Assembly: GCA_016218545.1 (NCBI GenBank)
Contig: JACRDQ010000023.1
Location: 1 to 64,000, forward strand
DNA from: Elusimicrobiota bacterium
GTDB lineage: Bacteria > Elusimicrobiota > Elusimicrobia > UBA1565 > UBA9628
Length of the DNA stretch: 64,000 nucleotides
Direction of reading: 5' to 3'
Part shown: piece by piece, positions 32,561-41,047 of the stretch
Layout of the letters: each line of letters starts with the position of its first letter
Numbering within the stretch: position 1 is the first letter of the stretch
The notes under the pieces: model-generated
The model's database searches: none
Seen by the model: the letters and a program-made list of their open reading frames with translations, nothing else
What the model was told of the DNA's origin: nothing
Translations under genes and position numbers: made by a program

Positions 32561-35500
32561 CTACTTGTTGCCGTCCTTGTCGCGCTCGCGGCGCTCCAGG
32601 TCGCGCAGGCGCCTCTCGTAGTCCTTCTGCAGGGAGGTCCGCTCCTCGTTGAGCTTGTGGACCTTGTCCTCGTAGGACTGGGAGAGGTCGATCTTGATCT
32701 GGTTGATCTCCGTGCGCAGGTCGCGCTCGAGCTTCTGGTAGCGCTCGAGGAGCTCCGCCTCCCTCTGCATGACGAGGTTGGCGGTCTTGGACTTCTCGGC
32801 CTCCACGGCCGCGAACTTCTCCCTGAAGGCGTCCTCGAGCTCGCGTCCGCGCTTCTCTTGCTGGACGCGAAGGGCGTCGCGCTCGGCCGCGGTGGACACC
32901 GCCAGCTCGCGGGTCCTGCGCTCGAACTCCTCCTCGAGCGCGGTCCTGCGGTCGGCCAGCGCCTTCTCGGTCGCGGTCACGCGGGCCTCGAGGTCCTGGC
33001 GGGCCGCCTCGGCCTTGGCCCTGAGGTCCGCCACCTCGCGGTCGATGATCTCCTTCTTCTGCAGGCCCCAGGAACTCTCCTTGGCGAACCAGTCGCCCGC
33101 GAGCTTCCTCTCGAGCTCGGCGTGCTTGAGCTCGAGCGCCTGCTCCCTGGCCCGGAACGTGGCGTCGAACTCCGCGCGCGCCTTCCGGAGAACCTCGTCG
33201 TACCTGCCGATGAGCTCCGCTTCCTTGGCCGCAAGCCCCGTCTCCGCCTCCTTCTGGCGGGCGCGGGCGGTCTCCTCGAGCAGCTTCTGCCTGACCTCGA
33301 AGGCCGACTCCAGCTCCCGGCGCCTCCCGTCGAGCTGCTTCTCGCGTTCGCTCTCCCACTCGGCGCGCTCCCGGGAGAAGGCCTCCCGCTGGGACCGCAT
33401 CCACTGGGCCTCGCGCGCGGACAGCGACTCCTGGAGCTCGGCCTCCTTGCGCACCCAGGCCGCCTGGGCCTTGGCTTCGAGTCCGGCGAGCTCGGACATC
33501 CGCGCGTCCACCGCCCGGGTCAGCTCGGCCTCGCGCTGGCGCAGCTTCTCGGCGAGCTGAGCCTCGCGGGTGCGGACGTCGACCATGAGCTGGACCCGCA
33601 GGGCCTCGACCTCGGCCTGCCGGGCCTGCCAGGACTCCTCGAGGGCGGCCGACTTGCGGGCGGCCTCGGCCTCGAGCTCCCGGACCTTGGAGGCGAGCTT
33701 CTCCTCGAGCTCCTGGCGCGCGGCGTCCACCTGGGACTCCTTCTCCCGGAACGCGGTCTCGAGCCGCTCCCGGTCGGCGTTGAGGATGGCCTCGCGCTGG
33801 CCCACCCACTCCTTCTCCCTCTGGGCCCAGGAGTTCTGGAGGGCGGACTGGTCCTGGGCGAACTTCTCCCGGAAGGCCGCCTCGGCCGAGGCGCAGCGCT
33901 CATCGAGCAGGGCCTTCTCGCGGGCGAGCCTTGATTCGCACGCCTTGCGGAACGCCTCTTCCCGCGCCGCGACCTCGGACTTGAGCTGGGCTTCCTTGAG
34001 GAAGCCCTCGTTGCGCAGGGCCTTCTCCTTCTCCAGGTAGGCCGCCTCCAGCCCCTGCTCGAGGCCCTTGTATTTGGCTTGAAGGTCCGCGCGCTCGGCC
34101 TGCAGCCGGCCCCGCTGGACCCGCAGTTCCGCCTCGCGTGACTCCTGGGCCTCGCGCTCCGCCTTCTCGCGCTCGTTCTCCCACTCGATCGCCTTCACCC
34201 GCAGGCGCTCCTCGAGTGCCTTCTCCTTGGCCCGGTAGACGGCGTCGAGCTCCGCGGCCGCTCCGGCCGCCTTCTTGCGGAAGTCGTCGTCGAGCTGGGA
34301 GAGCTTCTGGTCGTACTGGGCGCGAAGGGCCGCCGACTCGGCCAGGGCCCGGTCCGTGAGGTCGCGCCGCAGGGAAGCTTCCGCCTCCTCATGGGACTTG
34401 AGCCAGCGTTCGTGCTCGACCGCGAGGTCGCGCCGGAGCGCGCTCTCCCGCTGGAGCAGGGAGGCGGAGAGGTCCTCCTCCTTCTTCCTATAGAACTCCT
34501 CGACCGTCTTGCGCTCCCGCGCCAGGTCCGCCCGGTGGGTCTCCTTGACCGCGTCGAGCGCCGCGCCGTGCTCGGCCTTGAGGGACTTCTCGCGCTCGTC
34601 CCACTCCCGCACGAGGCGCTCCTCCAGGGACCGGGCCCGCTCCTCGAGGGACTTCTCGCGGGCCGCGTGGCTGCGCTGCAGGTCCTCGGTCAAAGCCTTG
34701 TGCTGGTCCTCAAGCTCCGCCGCCTTGGCGGCGTAGCGGGCCTCGAGCTCGCGGTTCATCCGGCGCGAGACCTCGTCGGCCTCGCTGCGGTCGGCGACGA
34801 GCTTCTCCTCCTTCTGGCGATAGAGGGCCTCGAGCGCGCCCCGCTCCTTCTCCAGGGTCTGGCGGCCCTCGGCCATCATCGCGGCGATGCGCTCCTGGGC
34901 CCGATCCCACCCGGCCTTCTCCTTTGCGGCGAGCCCGCCCTCCAGCTCGCGGAAGCGCTTGGCGAGCTCCTCTTCCTTGAGACGGTACTGCTCGTGGAGC
35001 TCGGCGTCCTTGCGGAAGCTCTCCTCCACGGCCTTCTCCAGTTCGATCTCGCGCTCGCGCACGCGCTCCACGAGGGCGCGCTCCTTCTGCGCGAGCTCCT
35101 TCTCCAGACCCTCGCGCTGGCCGGCCAGCTCGGAACGGTTCTTGGCGAGGCTCTCCTCGAGCCTGCGCTGGTTCATGCGGCCGAGCTCGCTCTCCTTCTG
35201 GACGAGCTCGTCCTGCAGGACCTGGTACTTCTCCACGACCTCGGCCTCGCGGCGCTCGTAGTGCGCCATGATCTCGCGGTGCCGCTCCTGGGCGGCGGCC
35301 TCGAGCTTGGCCTCCTTCTCCCGGTAATGGTCCTCGAGGAACTTGCGCTCGGCCTCGAGACGCTCCTGGAGCCTGCCCCACTCGGCCTCGTTCTTGTGCT
35401 GGTAGGCCCGGTCGAGGGAGGCCAGGCGCTCGGCGTGCTCCTCGTCGAGCTTCTTGCGGCGGGCGTCGAGCTCGGCCTCGCGGGCCTGCATGGACGCCTC

Positions 35501-36265
35501 GAGCTTGGCCTCGTGGGACCGGACGCGCTCCTCGGCCTGTGCCACCTTCACCTCGTGGCGCTCGGCGAGCTCGCGCTCCTCGCGGGCGAGGATGTCGCGG
35601 TGGTGCCGCATGAGCTCGTCCTCCGCCTTCTCGTACTTCCGGCGGAACTCCATCTCCTTGGCCTTGATCTCGTCGTCGAGCAGGCGCTGCTGGCTCTCGA
35701 GGTCCTTCTCCTTGGAGCGGACCACCTCGGCCTGGATCCTGAGGCGCTCGAAAAGGGACTGCTTGGTGTCCGCCAGGGCGCGCTCCTGGTGGGCGAGGGC
35801 CTCGCGCAGGTCCTTCTCCGCGGCCTGCCGAGCGGTCTTGACCGCGTCGATGAGCTCGTGGCGCAGGGCCCCGATCGCGGCCTCCTTCTCGGCCAACTCT
35901 CGCGTGAGGCCGTCTGCGCGGAGCTCGGACTGGCGGCGCTCCTCCTTGACCTTGGCGTCGTCCTCGCGGACGATCTCCTTGCGCAGTTCGTCCTTGAGCG
36001 CGTCCTCGCGCTTCTTCTGCTCCTTGATCGTGGACTCCCACAGGGCGATCGTGGACTTCCATCGCTCGATGGCCTGGTCCTTCTGCGCCGTCTCCTCGGT
36101 GAGCCTGGCCGCGTCCCGGGACGCCTTGTCCTTCTCCTCGCGCAGGGACGCGAGCTCCTCGGACAGACCTCGGACCTTCTCGAGCGCCCAGCGCAGGGCG
36201 AGCTTGGCCGTGTCGAGGTCGTTGATGGTGGAGGCGTCGAACTGTTCTTTGTCCCTGTTGTCCAT
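32561..36265 (-). CDS. Very long coiled-coil protein (1234 residues)
   Basis: Almost the whole protein is a charged helical coiled coil with heptad spacing, very rich in Glu, Lys, Arg, Ala and Leu and nearly free of Pro, Gly and Cys. It has no signal peptide, membrane helix or ATPase motif, so it is not an SMC protein. The N-terminal 40 residues (FDASTINDLDTAKLALRWALEKVRGL) look like a small globular or helical cap. Many segments share the pattern EKALEERxR...KEAEL, suggesting growth by internal duplication. A predicted fibre of about 150 nm would suit a cytoskeletal or scaffold role. TATAAT lies 9 nt before the ATG. Confidence 0.85.
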   Translation of the reverse strand: MDNRDKEQFDASTINDLDTAKLALRWALEKVRGLSEELASLREEKDKASRDAARLTEETAQKDQAIERWKSTIALWESTIKEQKKREDALKDELRKEIVREDDAKVKEERRQSELRADGLTRELAEKEAAIGALRHELIDAVKTARQAAEKDLREALAHQERALADTKQSLFERLRIQAEVVRSKEKDLESQQRLLDDEIKAKEMEFRRKYEKAEDELMRHHRDILAREERELAERHEVKVAQAEERVRSHEAKLEASMQAREAELDARRKKLDEEHAERLASLDRAYQHKNEAEWGRLQERLEAERKFLEDHYREKEAKLEAAAQERHREIMAHYERREAEVVEKYQVLQDELVQKESELGRMNQRRLEESLAKNRSELAGQREGLEKELAQKERALVERVREREIELEKAVEESFRKDAELHEQYRLKEEELAKRFRELEGGLAAKEKAGWDRAQERIAAMMAEGRQTLEKERGALEALYRQKEEKLVADRSEADEVSRRMNRELEARYAAKAAELEDQHKALTEDLQRSHAAREKSLEERARSLEERLVREWDEREKSLKAEHGAALDAVKETHRADLARERKTVEEFYRKKEEDLSASLLQRESALRRDLAVEHERWLKSHEEAEASLRRDLTDRALAESAALRAQYDQKLSQLDDDFRKKAAGAAAELDAVYRAKEKALEERLRVKAIEWENEREKAEREAQESREAELRVQRGRLQAERADLQAKYKGLEQGLEAAYLEKEKALRNEGFLKEAQLKSEVAAREEAFRKACESRLAREKALLDERCASAEAAFREKFAQDQSALQNSWAQREKEWVGQREAILNADRERLETAFREKESQVDAARQELEEKLASKVRELEAEAARKSAALEESWQARQAEVEALRVQLMVDVRTREAQLAEKLRQREAELTRAVDARMSELAGLEAKAQAAWVRKEAELQESLSAREAQWMRSQREAFSRERAEWESEREKQLDGRRRELESAFEVRQKLLEETARARQKEAETGLAAKEAELIGRYDEVLRKARAEFDATFRAREQALELKHAELERKLAGDWFAKESSWGLQKKEIIDREVADLRAKAEAARQDLEARVTATEKALADRRTALEEEFERRTRELAVSTAAERDALRVQQEKRGRELEDAFREKFAAVEAEKSKTANLVMQREAELLERYQKLERDLRTEINQIKIDLSQSYEDKVHKLNEERTSLQKDYERRLRDLERRERDKDGNK

Positions 36266-36274
36266 GCGAGTGGA

Positions 36275-36280
36275 ATTATA
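36275..36280 (-). promoter_or_regulatory. -10 box of the coiled-coil gene
   Basis: TATAAT on the minus strand, 9 nt before the ATG at 36265, implying a leader of only a few nucleotides. Confidence 0.5.
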
Positions 36281-36291
36281 GGCGGCAGGTG

Positions 36292-36666
36292 TTACGGATT
36301 GGTGTCACACCCTGCTGGGGTCAGCCGAAACCCCCTGGCGGAGCCCGGGTTGATGAAGACCGGGTGCTCGGGCGGGACCATCCTCAAAAGCTTGGCCCCG
36401 GGGACCTCCAGGACGTCGGCAGGCTTGAAGCCGGTCTGGGCCAGGGCCGCGTCCAGGCGCGGACGCGACGTGAACACGGGCACCGACTCCCCCCCTCCGA
36501 TGCCCCATAGCTCCAGGGCGAGGCCGCTCCCGGACCCGACCTTCCCGACCGCGATCAGGGGCTCGTCCAGGAGGGCGCGGAGGAAGGGCCCCTGGCTCGG
36601 CCCGTCGCCGTCCGCGGCGGCCTTGAGCAGCTCCTCGAGCCTGTTCCCGGGGACGAAGTCCTCCAT
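36292..36666 (-). CDS. SseB-family protein
   Basis: The 124-residue protein resembles the SseB domain, with LDEPLIAVGKV, a VPVFTSRPRLDAAL segment and the C-terminal GFRLTP. These cytoplasmic proteins have no agreed biochemical role. It starts 3 nt after the stop of the 870-residue secreted protein and is probably cotranslated with it. Confidence 0.6.
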   Translation of the reverse strand: MEDFVPGNRLEELLKAAADGDGPSQGPFLRALLDEPLIAVGKVGSGSGLALELWGIGGGESVPVFTSRPRLDAALAQTGFKPADVLEVPGAKLLRMVPPEHPVFINPGSARGFRLTPAGCDTNP

Positions 36667-36669
36667 CTC

Positions 36670-39282
36670 CTAGTCGCTGTACTCCGAAGGCCTGTTGAAC
36701 TTGTTCGCGGTCTCGGCCAGGGCCTTGAGGCTGGCGTCGTCCTCCATGCCGCGGTTGAGCAGGTAGCGGCCCTCGATCACGGGCTTCTTCTTGGCCTTGG
36801 GCTTGGCCGACACGAGGAACTCGGCCGTGACGTTCTTGGCCTCGGTGAGCTGGACGAAGATCTTGAGCATCTCCTCGTACTCCATGTCCAGGCTCCCCTT
36901 GCCCTTGCCGGCCATGATGTCCCGCAGGGCCTGGGCCTGCCGATTGGCCGCCTCGGGTTCCGTGGAGCCGTCAGGGCGCATGGCGCGGATCTCCTGGATG
37001 CGCCGGACGAGCTTCTTGGCGTCGGACAGGGCGTAGCGGACCGCGTACTCCGGGTCGTTCTGGCTGTCGTCGCTGCTCCGATAGCGCTGGTAGTAGGGGC
37101 TCTTGCGCCACTCGTACTCCACGGAGCCGTCGGCCTTGATCTTGCCGTTGTCGAGAGCCCAGCGGATGGCGTCCTTCTCCCAGGAGTCGCTGGCCACGAC
37201 GTAGGACCGCAAGATGTCTTCGGGCTTGGCGTTGAGGATCTCCTCGACCGCCTTGGGGCCGAGCACCAGGGTGAAGGCGCCCATGCCGCGGTCGTACACC
37301 GGGCCCGTGTCCTTGGTCGGCGGAGGGCCGTCCGAGGTCCACTCCTCCTCCTTGCGCGGCGTCATGGGGAAGACATTGTCGAGGGGCAGGGCGGTCCGTG
37401 GATTGAGGCCCTGGCCCTTGGTCCCGACGAGAGCCATGACGTCGTGCGCGTCCACGGCCAGGCTCCTGGCGGAGTCCTCGCTGTGGGAAGTGTAGCCGGC
37501 CTGCTGGATGAAGACCAGGCCCGCGGCATCGGCCTTGCCGTCCTTGGCCGTGTGGACGTAGGTCATGACGCTGCGGCGCTGGTTGTAGTTGTAGACCTGG
37601 CCGAGGAAAGGGACGCCGATGAAGCCGCTCTCGGACTCGCGGTGCCCCTTGTAGATGCCGTACTCCCCCCCGGTGTCGTCCATCATCGTGATCTTGTCGT
37701 CGCGCACCCCGGAGTTGCGCTTGTAGTCGAAGAGGAAGGGGAACTTGAGGCGGAAGCCCTTGATGACGCTCTCGGCGCGCTCCGTGCCCAGGAAGGTCCG
37801 CGCCCCGGAACCGAGCTCCTTCAAGGCCGCGTCATAGGTCTCGGCCAGCTGGGGCATCTGGTCTTTGAGCGTGTCAAGGTTGAGCCAAGCCTGCCCCGCG
37901 ACCTTGAGCCTCTGGTAGAGGCTGTCGATGACCTCGAACTTGCCGCCGGATAGGAGCTCCTCGAGACCGTTCATCTGCTTGTCGTTGTTGGGGTCGAGCA
38001 CGAACTCGATGACCGCGTGGTCCTCCTTGACGAACTGGGTCAGCCACTGCAGGCGCAAGGCGAGGTAGCGCTCGAGCTCGCGCCGGATGGGCCGCTCCAC
38101 GAGCCTGAAGACCTGCTTGCCCACGAACCCGCCCATGTTGTCCTCGGCCCAGTCCTGGCCGCTGGTCTTGTACTCGTCGTAGAAGTGGGCGCCCGTGATG
38201 GAATAGTCGAGCCCGATGGCGGGGCCGGTGACCCGGGCGTGGTCGATGCGGATGCGCACCCGCAGGGTGTCTGGGGCCAGGCGCCGCACCGTCACGTTCA
38301 CCCCGCCCTCCCGCGAATAGCCCCAGGAGACGGTCACCGGCGTCACGCCGGCCACCGGGTAGCCCACGCCGGCGCCGAAGGTGGCCCGCAGGGTGAGCGG
38401 CATGGCCCAGAGCTCTCCGACCTGCATGGCCTTGAACCGGCTGGCCTTCAGGGGATAGACGGTCTTGACCTCGCGAAAATCGACGAGCTCGTCGAGCTCC
38501 TTGCAAGCCTTGGCGCCCTTCAAGGGCCGCATCACCCAGGACGCGCCCCTGATCTCGGCGCCCGCGGACACGGACACGCCCAGGCTCCCGGACTGCAGGA
38601 CCGGCACGCCCTTGCCCAGGCCCACGGCCAGCTCGGCCCGGTCCACCAGCACCATCCTGCCGTCCACGCCCGTGCGCAGGTAGCGCTCGAAGGAGGGCTT
38701 GGCGTGGAACACGTCGCCGAGATTGAGGTCGTACTTGAGCGGAATCTTGGCCTTCCTGCAGAGCTGGTCGCCGATGTCGTCCCAGAACGCGCCGTTGCGC
38801 AGCTTGTCCCAGAAGTCCTGTTTCTCGCGCGAGGAGAGGTTCCCGTCCGAGACCGCGTCCTCGATGTGGCCCACGGTGCGCCAGTCGCTGCCCGCGATCT
38901 CGTCGAGCGGCGGCGGGGCCTTGCCCATGGTCCCGACCGGGGACGCTGAGCCCTTGGACCCGTCATCCGGGCCCGCGAGGTTCAGGCGGGAGCCCTCGGG
39001 CACCGCGCCGGTCTGCCTGGGCTCCTCGGCCGGGACCGCGGAGGCCCCCTGGGAGCCCTCTGCGGTCTGGCCTGCCTGGCCGGCCGGGGGCACGCCGCCC
39101 TGGGGCGCGGCAGGGGCGCCGTCGGCGGGAACGGGCACGGCCGAGCCTGAAGCGGCCTTGGCGCCGTCGAAGAACGCGCTGAGCTTATCCGGCGTCCACG
39201 CCTCGCCGGCCGTGGCCGCTGCCCGGCTGAAGTTGGGGACGAGGATGAGAAGCCCGACGAGGACGGCGAGAGATCGTACCAT
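36670..39282 (-). CDS. Unknown secreted protein (870 residues)
   Basis: I chose the ATG at 39282, which opens a signal peptide (VRSLAVLVGLLILVPNFSRAAA); TATTAT lies 4 nt upstream. A Pro/Ala-rich linker (about 40-110) leads to a large region (about 130-470) of beta-rich sequence (VSVSAGAEIRGASWVM, LTLRATFGAGVGYPVAGVTPVTVSWGYS) that could be an outer-membrane or lipid-binding fold, and then a helical part with Glu/Lys-rich C-terminus. No family recognised. A PAP2-type enzyme lies upstream and an SseB-like gene follows after 3 nt. Confidence 0.7.
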   Translation of the reverse strand: MVRSLAVLVGLLILVPNFSRAAATAGEAWTPDKLSAFFDGAKAASGSAVPVPADGAPAAPQGGVPPAGQAGQTAEGSQGASAVPAEEPRQTGAVPEGSRLNLAGPDDGSKGSASPVGTMGKAPPPLDEIAGSDWRTVGHIEDAVSDGNLSSREKQDFWDKLRNGAFWDDIGDQLCRKAKIPLKYDLNLGDVFHAKPSFERYLRTGVDGRMVLVDRAELAVGLGKGVPVLQSGSLGVSVSAGAEIRGASWVMRPLKGAKACKELDELVDFREVKTVYPLKASRFKAMQVGELWAMPLTLRATFGAGVGYPVAGVTPVTVSWGYSREGGVNVTVRRLAPDTLRVRIRIDHARVTGPAIGLDYSITGAHFYDEYKTSGQDWAEDNMGGFVGKQVFRLVERPIRRELERYLALRLQWLTQFVKEDHAVIEFVLDPNNDKQMNGLEELLSGGKFEVIDSLYQRLKVAGQAWLNLDTLKDQMPQLAETYDAALKELGSGARTFLGTERAESVIKGFRLKFPFLFDYKRNSGVRDDKITMMDDTGGEYGIYKGHRESESGFIGVPFLGQVYNYNQRRSVMTYVHTAKDGKADAAGLVFIQQAGYTSHSEDSARSLAVDAHDVMALVGTKGQGLNPRTALPLDNVFPMTPRKEEEWTSDGPPPTKDTGPVYDRGMGAFTLVLGPKAVEEILNAKPEDILRSYVVASDSWEKDAIRWALDNGKIKADGSVEYEWRKSPYYQRYRSSDDSQNDPEYAVRYALSDAKKLVRRIQEIRAMRPDGSTEPEAANRQAQALRDIMAGKGKGSLDMEYEEMLKIFVQLTEAKNVTAEFLVSAKPKAKKKPVIEGRYLLNRGMEDDASLKALAETANKFNRPSEYSD

Positions 39283-39368
39283 ACGGATAATATGCCCTGA
39301 AAACCGACTCCCTTCCAGTGAAGGAAGACCTATTGAAAGGGACCCCGGAGGACCTAGATGCAGCCTGC

Positions 39369-40160
39369 TCAATACCGGTCCGGAGAGGGTCGGGTCAGGA
39401 AAAGGGGCCTGATGTAGCGGTAGAAGAGGGTCTCGGAGAGCTTGAAGATGGAGTAGGAAACGAGATAAGCGCCCAGGACGTCCACGGTGTAGTGGTTGCG
39501 CGAGAGCAGGACGCAGACCCCCATGGTGAGCGACCCGGCCAGGCACAGGGCCTTCAAGCCCCGGGTCTCGAAGAACAAGTAGAACAGGAACGGGATGCCG
39601 GTGTGGCCTGAGAACACGAACTCGTTGTTGAAGGTCCAGGTCCCCATGATGCGGGAGAAGAGGAAGTCGAGCTTGCGCATGTCCATCATGTCGGCCGGCG
39701 CGCCGATGGGGGAGAGGAACACGAACAGGGTCCGGATGAAGATGTAGACCCCGAGGAGGAACATCAGGAAGGGGATGCGGCGCGGGTAGTATGCGATGGC
39801 CGCACCGCCGAGCACGAGGTGCAGCCCCAGCCAGCCCCAGGAGAGCACGGGCAGGGTGTTGACGAGCGGCAGGTGCTTGAGCAGCCAGTCCGAGCCCATG
39901 GGCAGGCGGCGCTGGTCCGCGACCCAGCCGAGCTGGGTGTAGAAGGCGTAGCAGAGGACGAAGAAGACCAGGACCCCGGAGAAGGTGATGGCCCACCACT
40001 TGGTGTGGACCCCGTGCCACTGGTCCTTGATCTCGGAGAGCTCGGCCTTGGTCTCGTACACGAGACGCGAGCGGAGCGTGCGCACCTCCTCCGCGGACTC
40101 GAGGAACCGACGCTCGAGCACCTCGAGGCGCTCGTGGACTGCTTCTTGAGTGGGCGTCAT
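39369..40160 (-). CDS. PAP2-type membrane phosphatase (sphingomyelin synthase-like)
   Basis: The 263-residue protein has a coiled N-terminus (about 8-50) and six hydrophobic helices. The active-site motifs FSGHTGIPF and SRNHYTVDVLGAY match the C2 and C3 motifs of the PAP2_C/sphingomyelin-synthase group, with catalytic His in each and the supporting Asp. It should remove or exchange phosphate head groups on lipids facing the periplasm. Divergent from the DUF1189 gene across a shared A+T-rich promoter. Confidence 0.8.
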   Translation of the reverse strand: MTPTQEAVHERLEVLERRFLESAEEVRTLRSRLVYETKAELSEIKDQWHGVHTKWWAITFSGVLVFFVLCYAFYTQLGWVADQRRLPMGSDWLLKHLPLVNTLPVLSWGWLGLHLVLGGAAIAYYPRRIPFLMFLLGVYIFIRTLFVFLSPIGAPADMMDMRKLDFLFSRIMGTWTFNNEFVFSGHTGIPFLFYLFFETRGLKALCLAGSLTMGVCVLLSRNHYTVDVLGAYLVSYSIFKLSETLFYRYIRPLFLTRPSPDRY

Positions 40161-40180
40161 GGCGGACCTCGGAGCTATTT

Positions 40181-40186
40181 TATAAT
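40181..40186 (+). promoter_or_regulatory. -10 box of the DUF1189 gene in a divergent promoter region
   Basis: TATAAT within an A+T-rich stretch; GGAGGG precedes the ATG at 40208. The opposite strand reads TATAAAAT toward the PAP2 gene, so one patch may serve both. Confidence 0.45.
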
Positions 40187-40207
40187 ATCTGGGCCAGCGG
40201 AGGGACC

Positions 40208-41008
40208 ATGTTCATCCTCGATCCGGTCAACGCCGTCACGAGCATCCAGTTCTACAAGAAGGTGGCGGCCCAATCCTTCCAGCGCTCGGTCGTCTACCTG
40301 CTCTACCTGGCGTCCCTGTTCACTGTCGCGGCCCTGGTCTTCACCTGGCTGAGGATCGTGCCCCCCTTCACCGAGCTCATGGAGTGGATGGCCCAGAAGG
40401 TCCCGCCCATCACCTTCGGCGACGGCAAGGTGACCTCGGCCACGGACACCCCGTACATCGTCCGGCACCCATCCTTCCCGGACTTCGGGGTCATGATCGA
40501 CACCACGCGCACGGACCCCGTGACCCCGCAGATGATGGAGGAGAGCAAGGTCCGCGTCTACGTCACGGGCAACGCCATGTACCTCATCAACCGCCCGGGC
40601 CGGGTGGAGGTCAACGACCTCTCCAAGACCCAGGGCCCGCCCATGCAGCTCGGGCCGCAGTTCTTCCGCGAGTTCGCCAAGATCTTCCCGATCGTGCTCT
40701 ACGCCTTCATGGCGGCCCTGGCCTTCATGGGTTTCCTCATCTGGCGGACCCTGGCGACCCTGCTGTACTGGCTGATCGCCTCTTTGCTCAACACGAGCAT
40801 GGGCGCGGGCCTGGGTCCCGAGGCCCTGGCCTCTATCGCGGTCTACGGCCAGACCCTGCCGGTCCTGCTCTTCATCATCCTGCTCTTCTCCCCGGCAGGC
40901 CTGCCGGGCATGACCATGCTCACGGCCGGGCTCGTCATCACCACCGGCTACATGGCCCTGGCCATCGGAGCCGCGCGCAAGGAACCGGTCCCTCCTTCCG
41001 CGGATTAG
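40208..41008 (+). CDS. DUF1189-family membrane protein
   Basis: The 266-residue protein begins with the family-like IQFYKKVAAQSFQRSVVYLLYLA, has one early helix, a soluble loop of about 120 residues rich in beta-strands (FGVMIDTTRT, VRVYVTGNAMYLIN) facing the periplasm, and about four more helices at the C-terminus. DUF1189 proteins have no known function. The sodium symporter gene follows under its own promoter. Confidence 0.72.
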   Translation: MFILDPVNAVTSIQFYKKVAAQSFQRSVVYLLYLASLFTVAALVFTWLRIVPPFTELMEWMAQKVPPITFGDGKVTSATDTPYIVRHPSFPDFGVMIDTTRTDPVTPQMMEESKVRVYVTGNAMYLINRPGRVEVNDLSKTQGPPMQLGPQFFREFAKIFPIVLYAFMAALAFMGFLIWRTLATLLYWLIASLLNTSMGAGLGPEALASIAVYGQTLPVLLFIILLFSPAGLPGMTMLTAGLVITTGYMALAIGAARKEPVPPSAD

Positions 41009-41011
41009 TGA

Positions 41012-41017
41012 TATAAT
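41012..41017 (+). promoter_or_regulatory. Extended -10 box of the sodium symporter gene
   Basis: TGATATAAT, followed by a leader of about 24 nt with GGAGG before the ATG at 41048. Confidence 0.55.
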
Positions 41018-41047
41018 CCCGCGGTCATTCCAGACCCGGAGGACACG

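Noticed and set aside
32057..33934. Long plus-strand open frame opposite hisS and the coiled-coil gene
   Set aside because: The Leu/Gly-rich low-complexity translation is the expected antisense image of a Glu/Lys-rich coiled coil.
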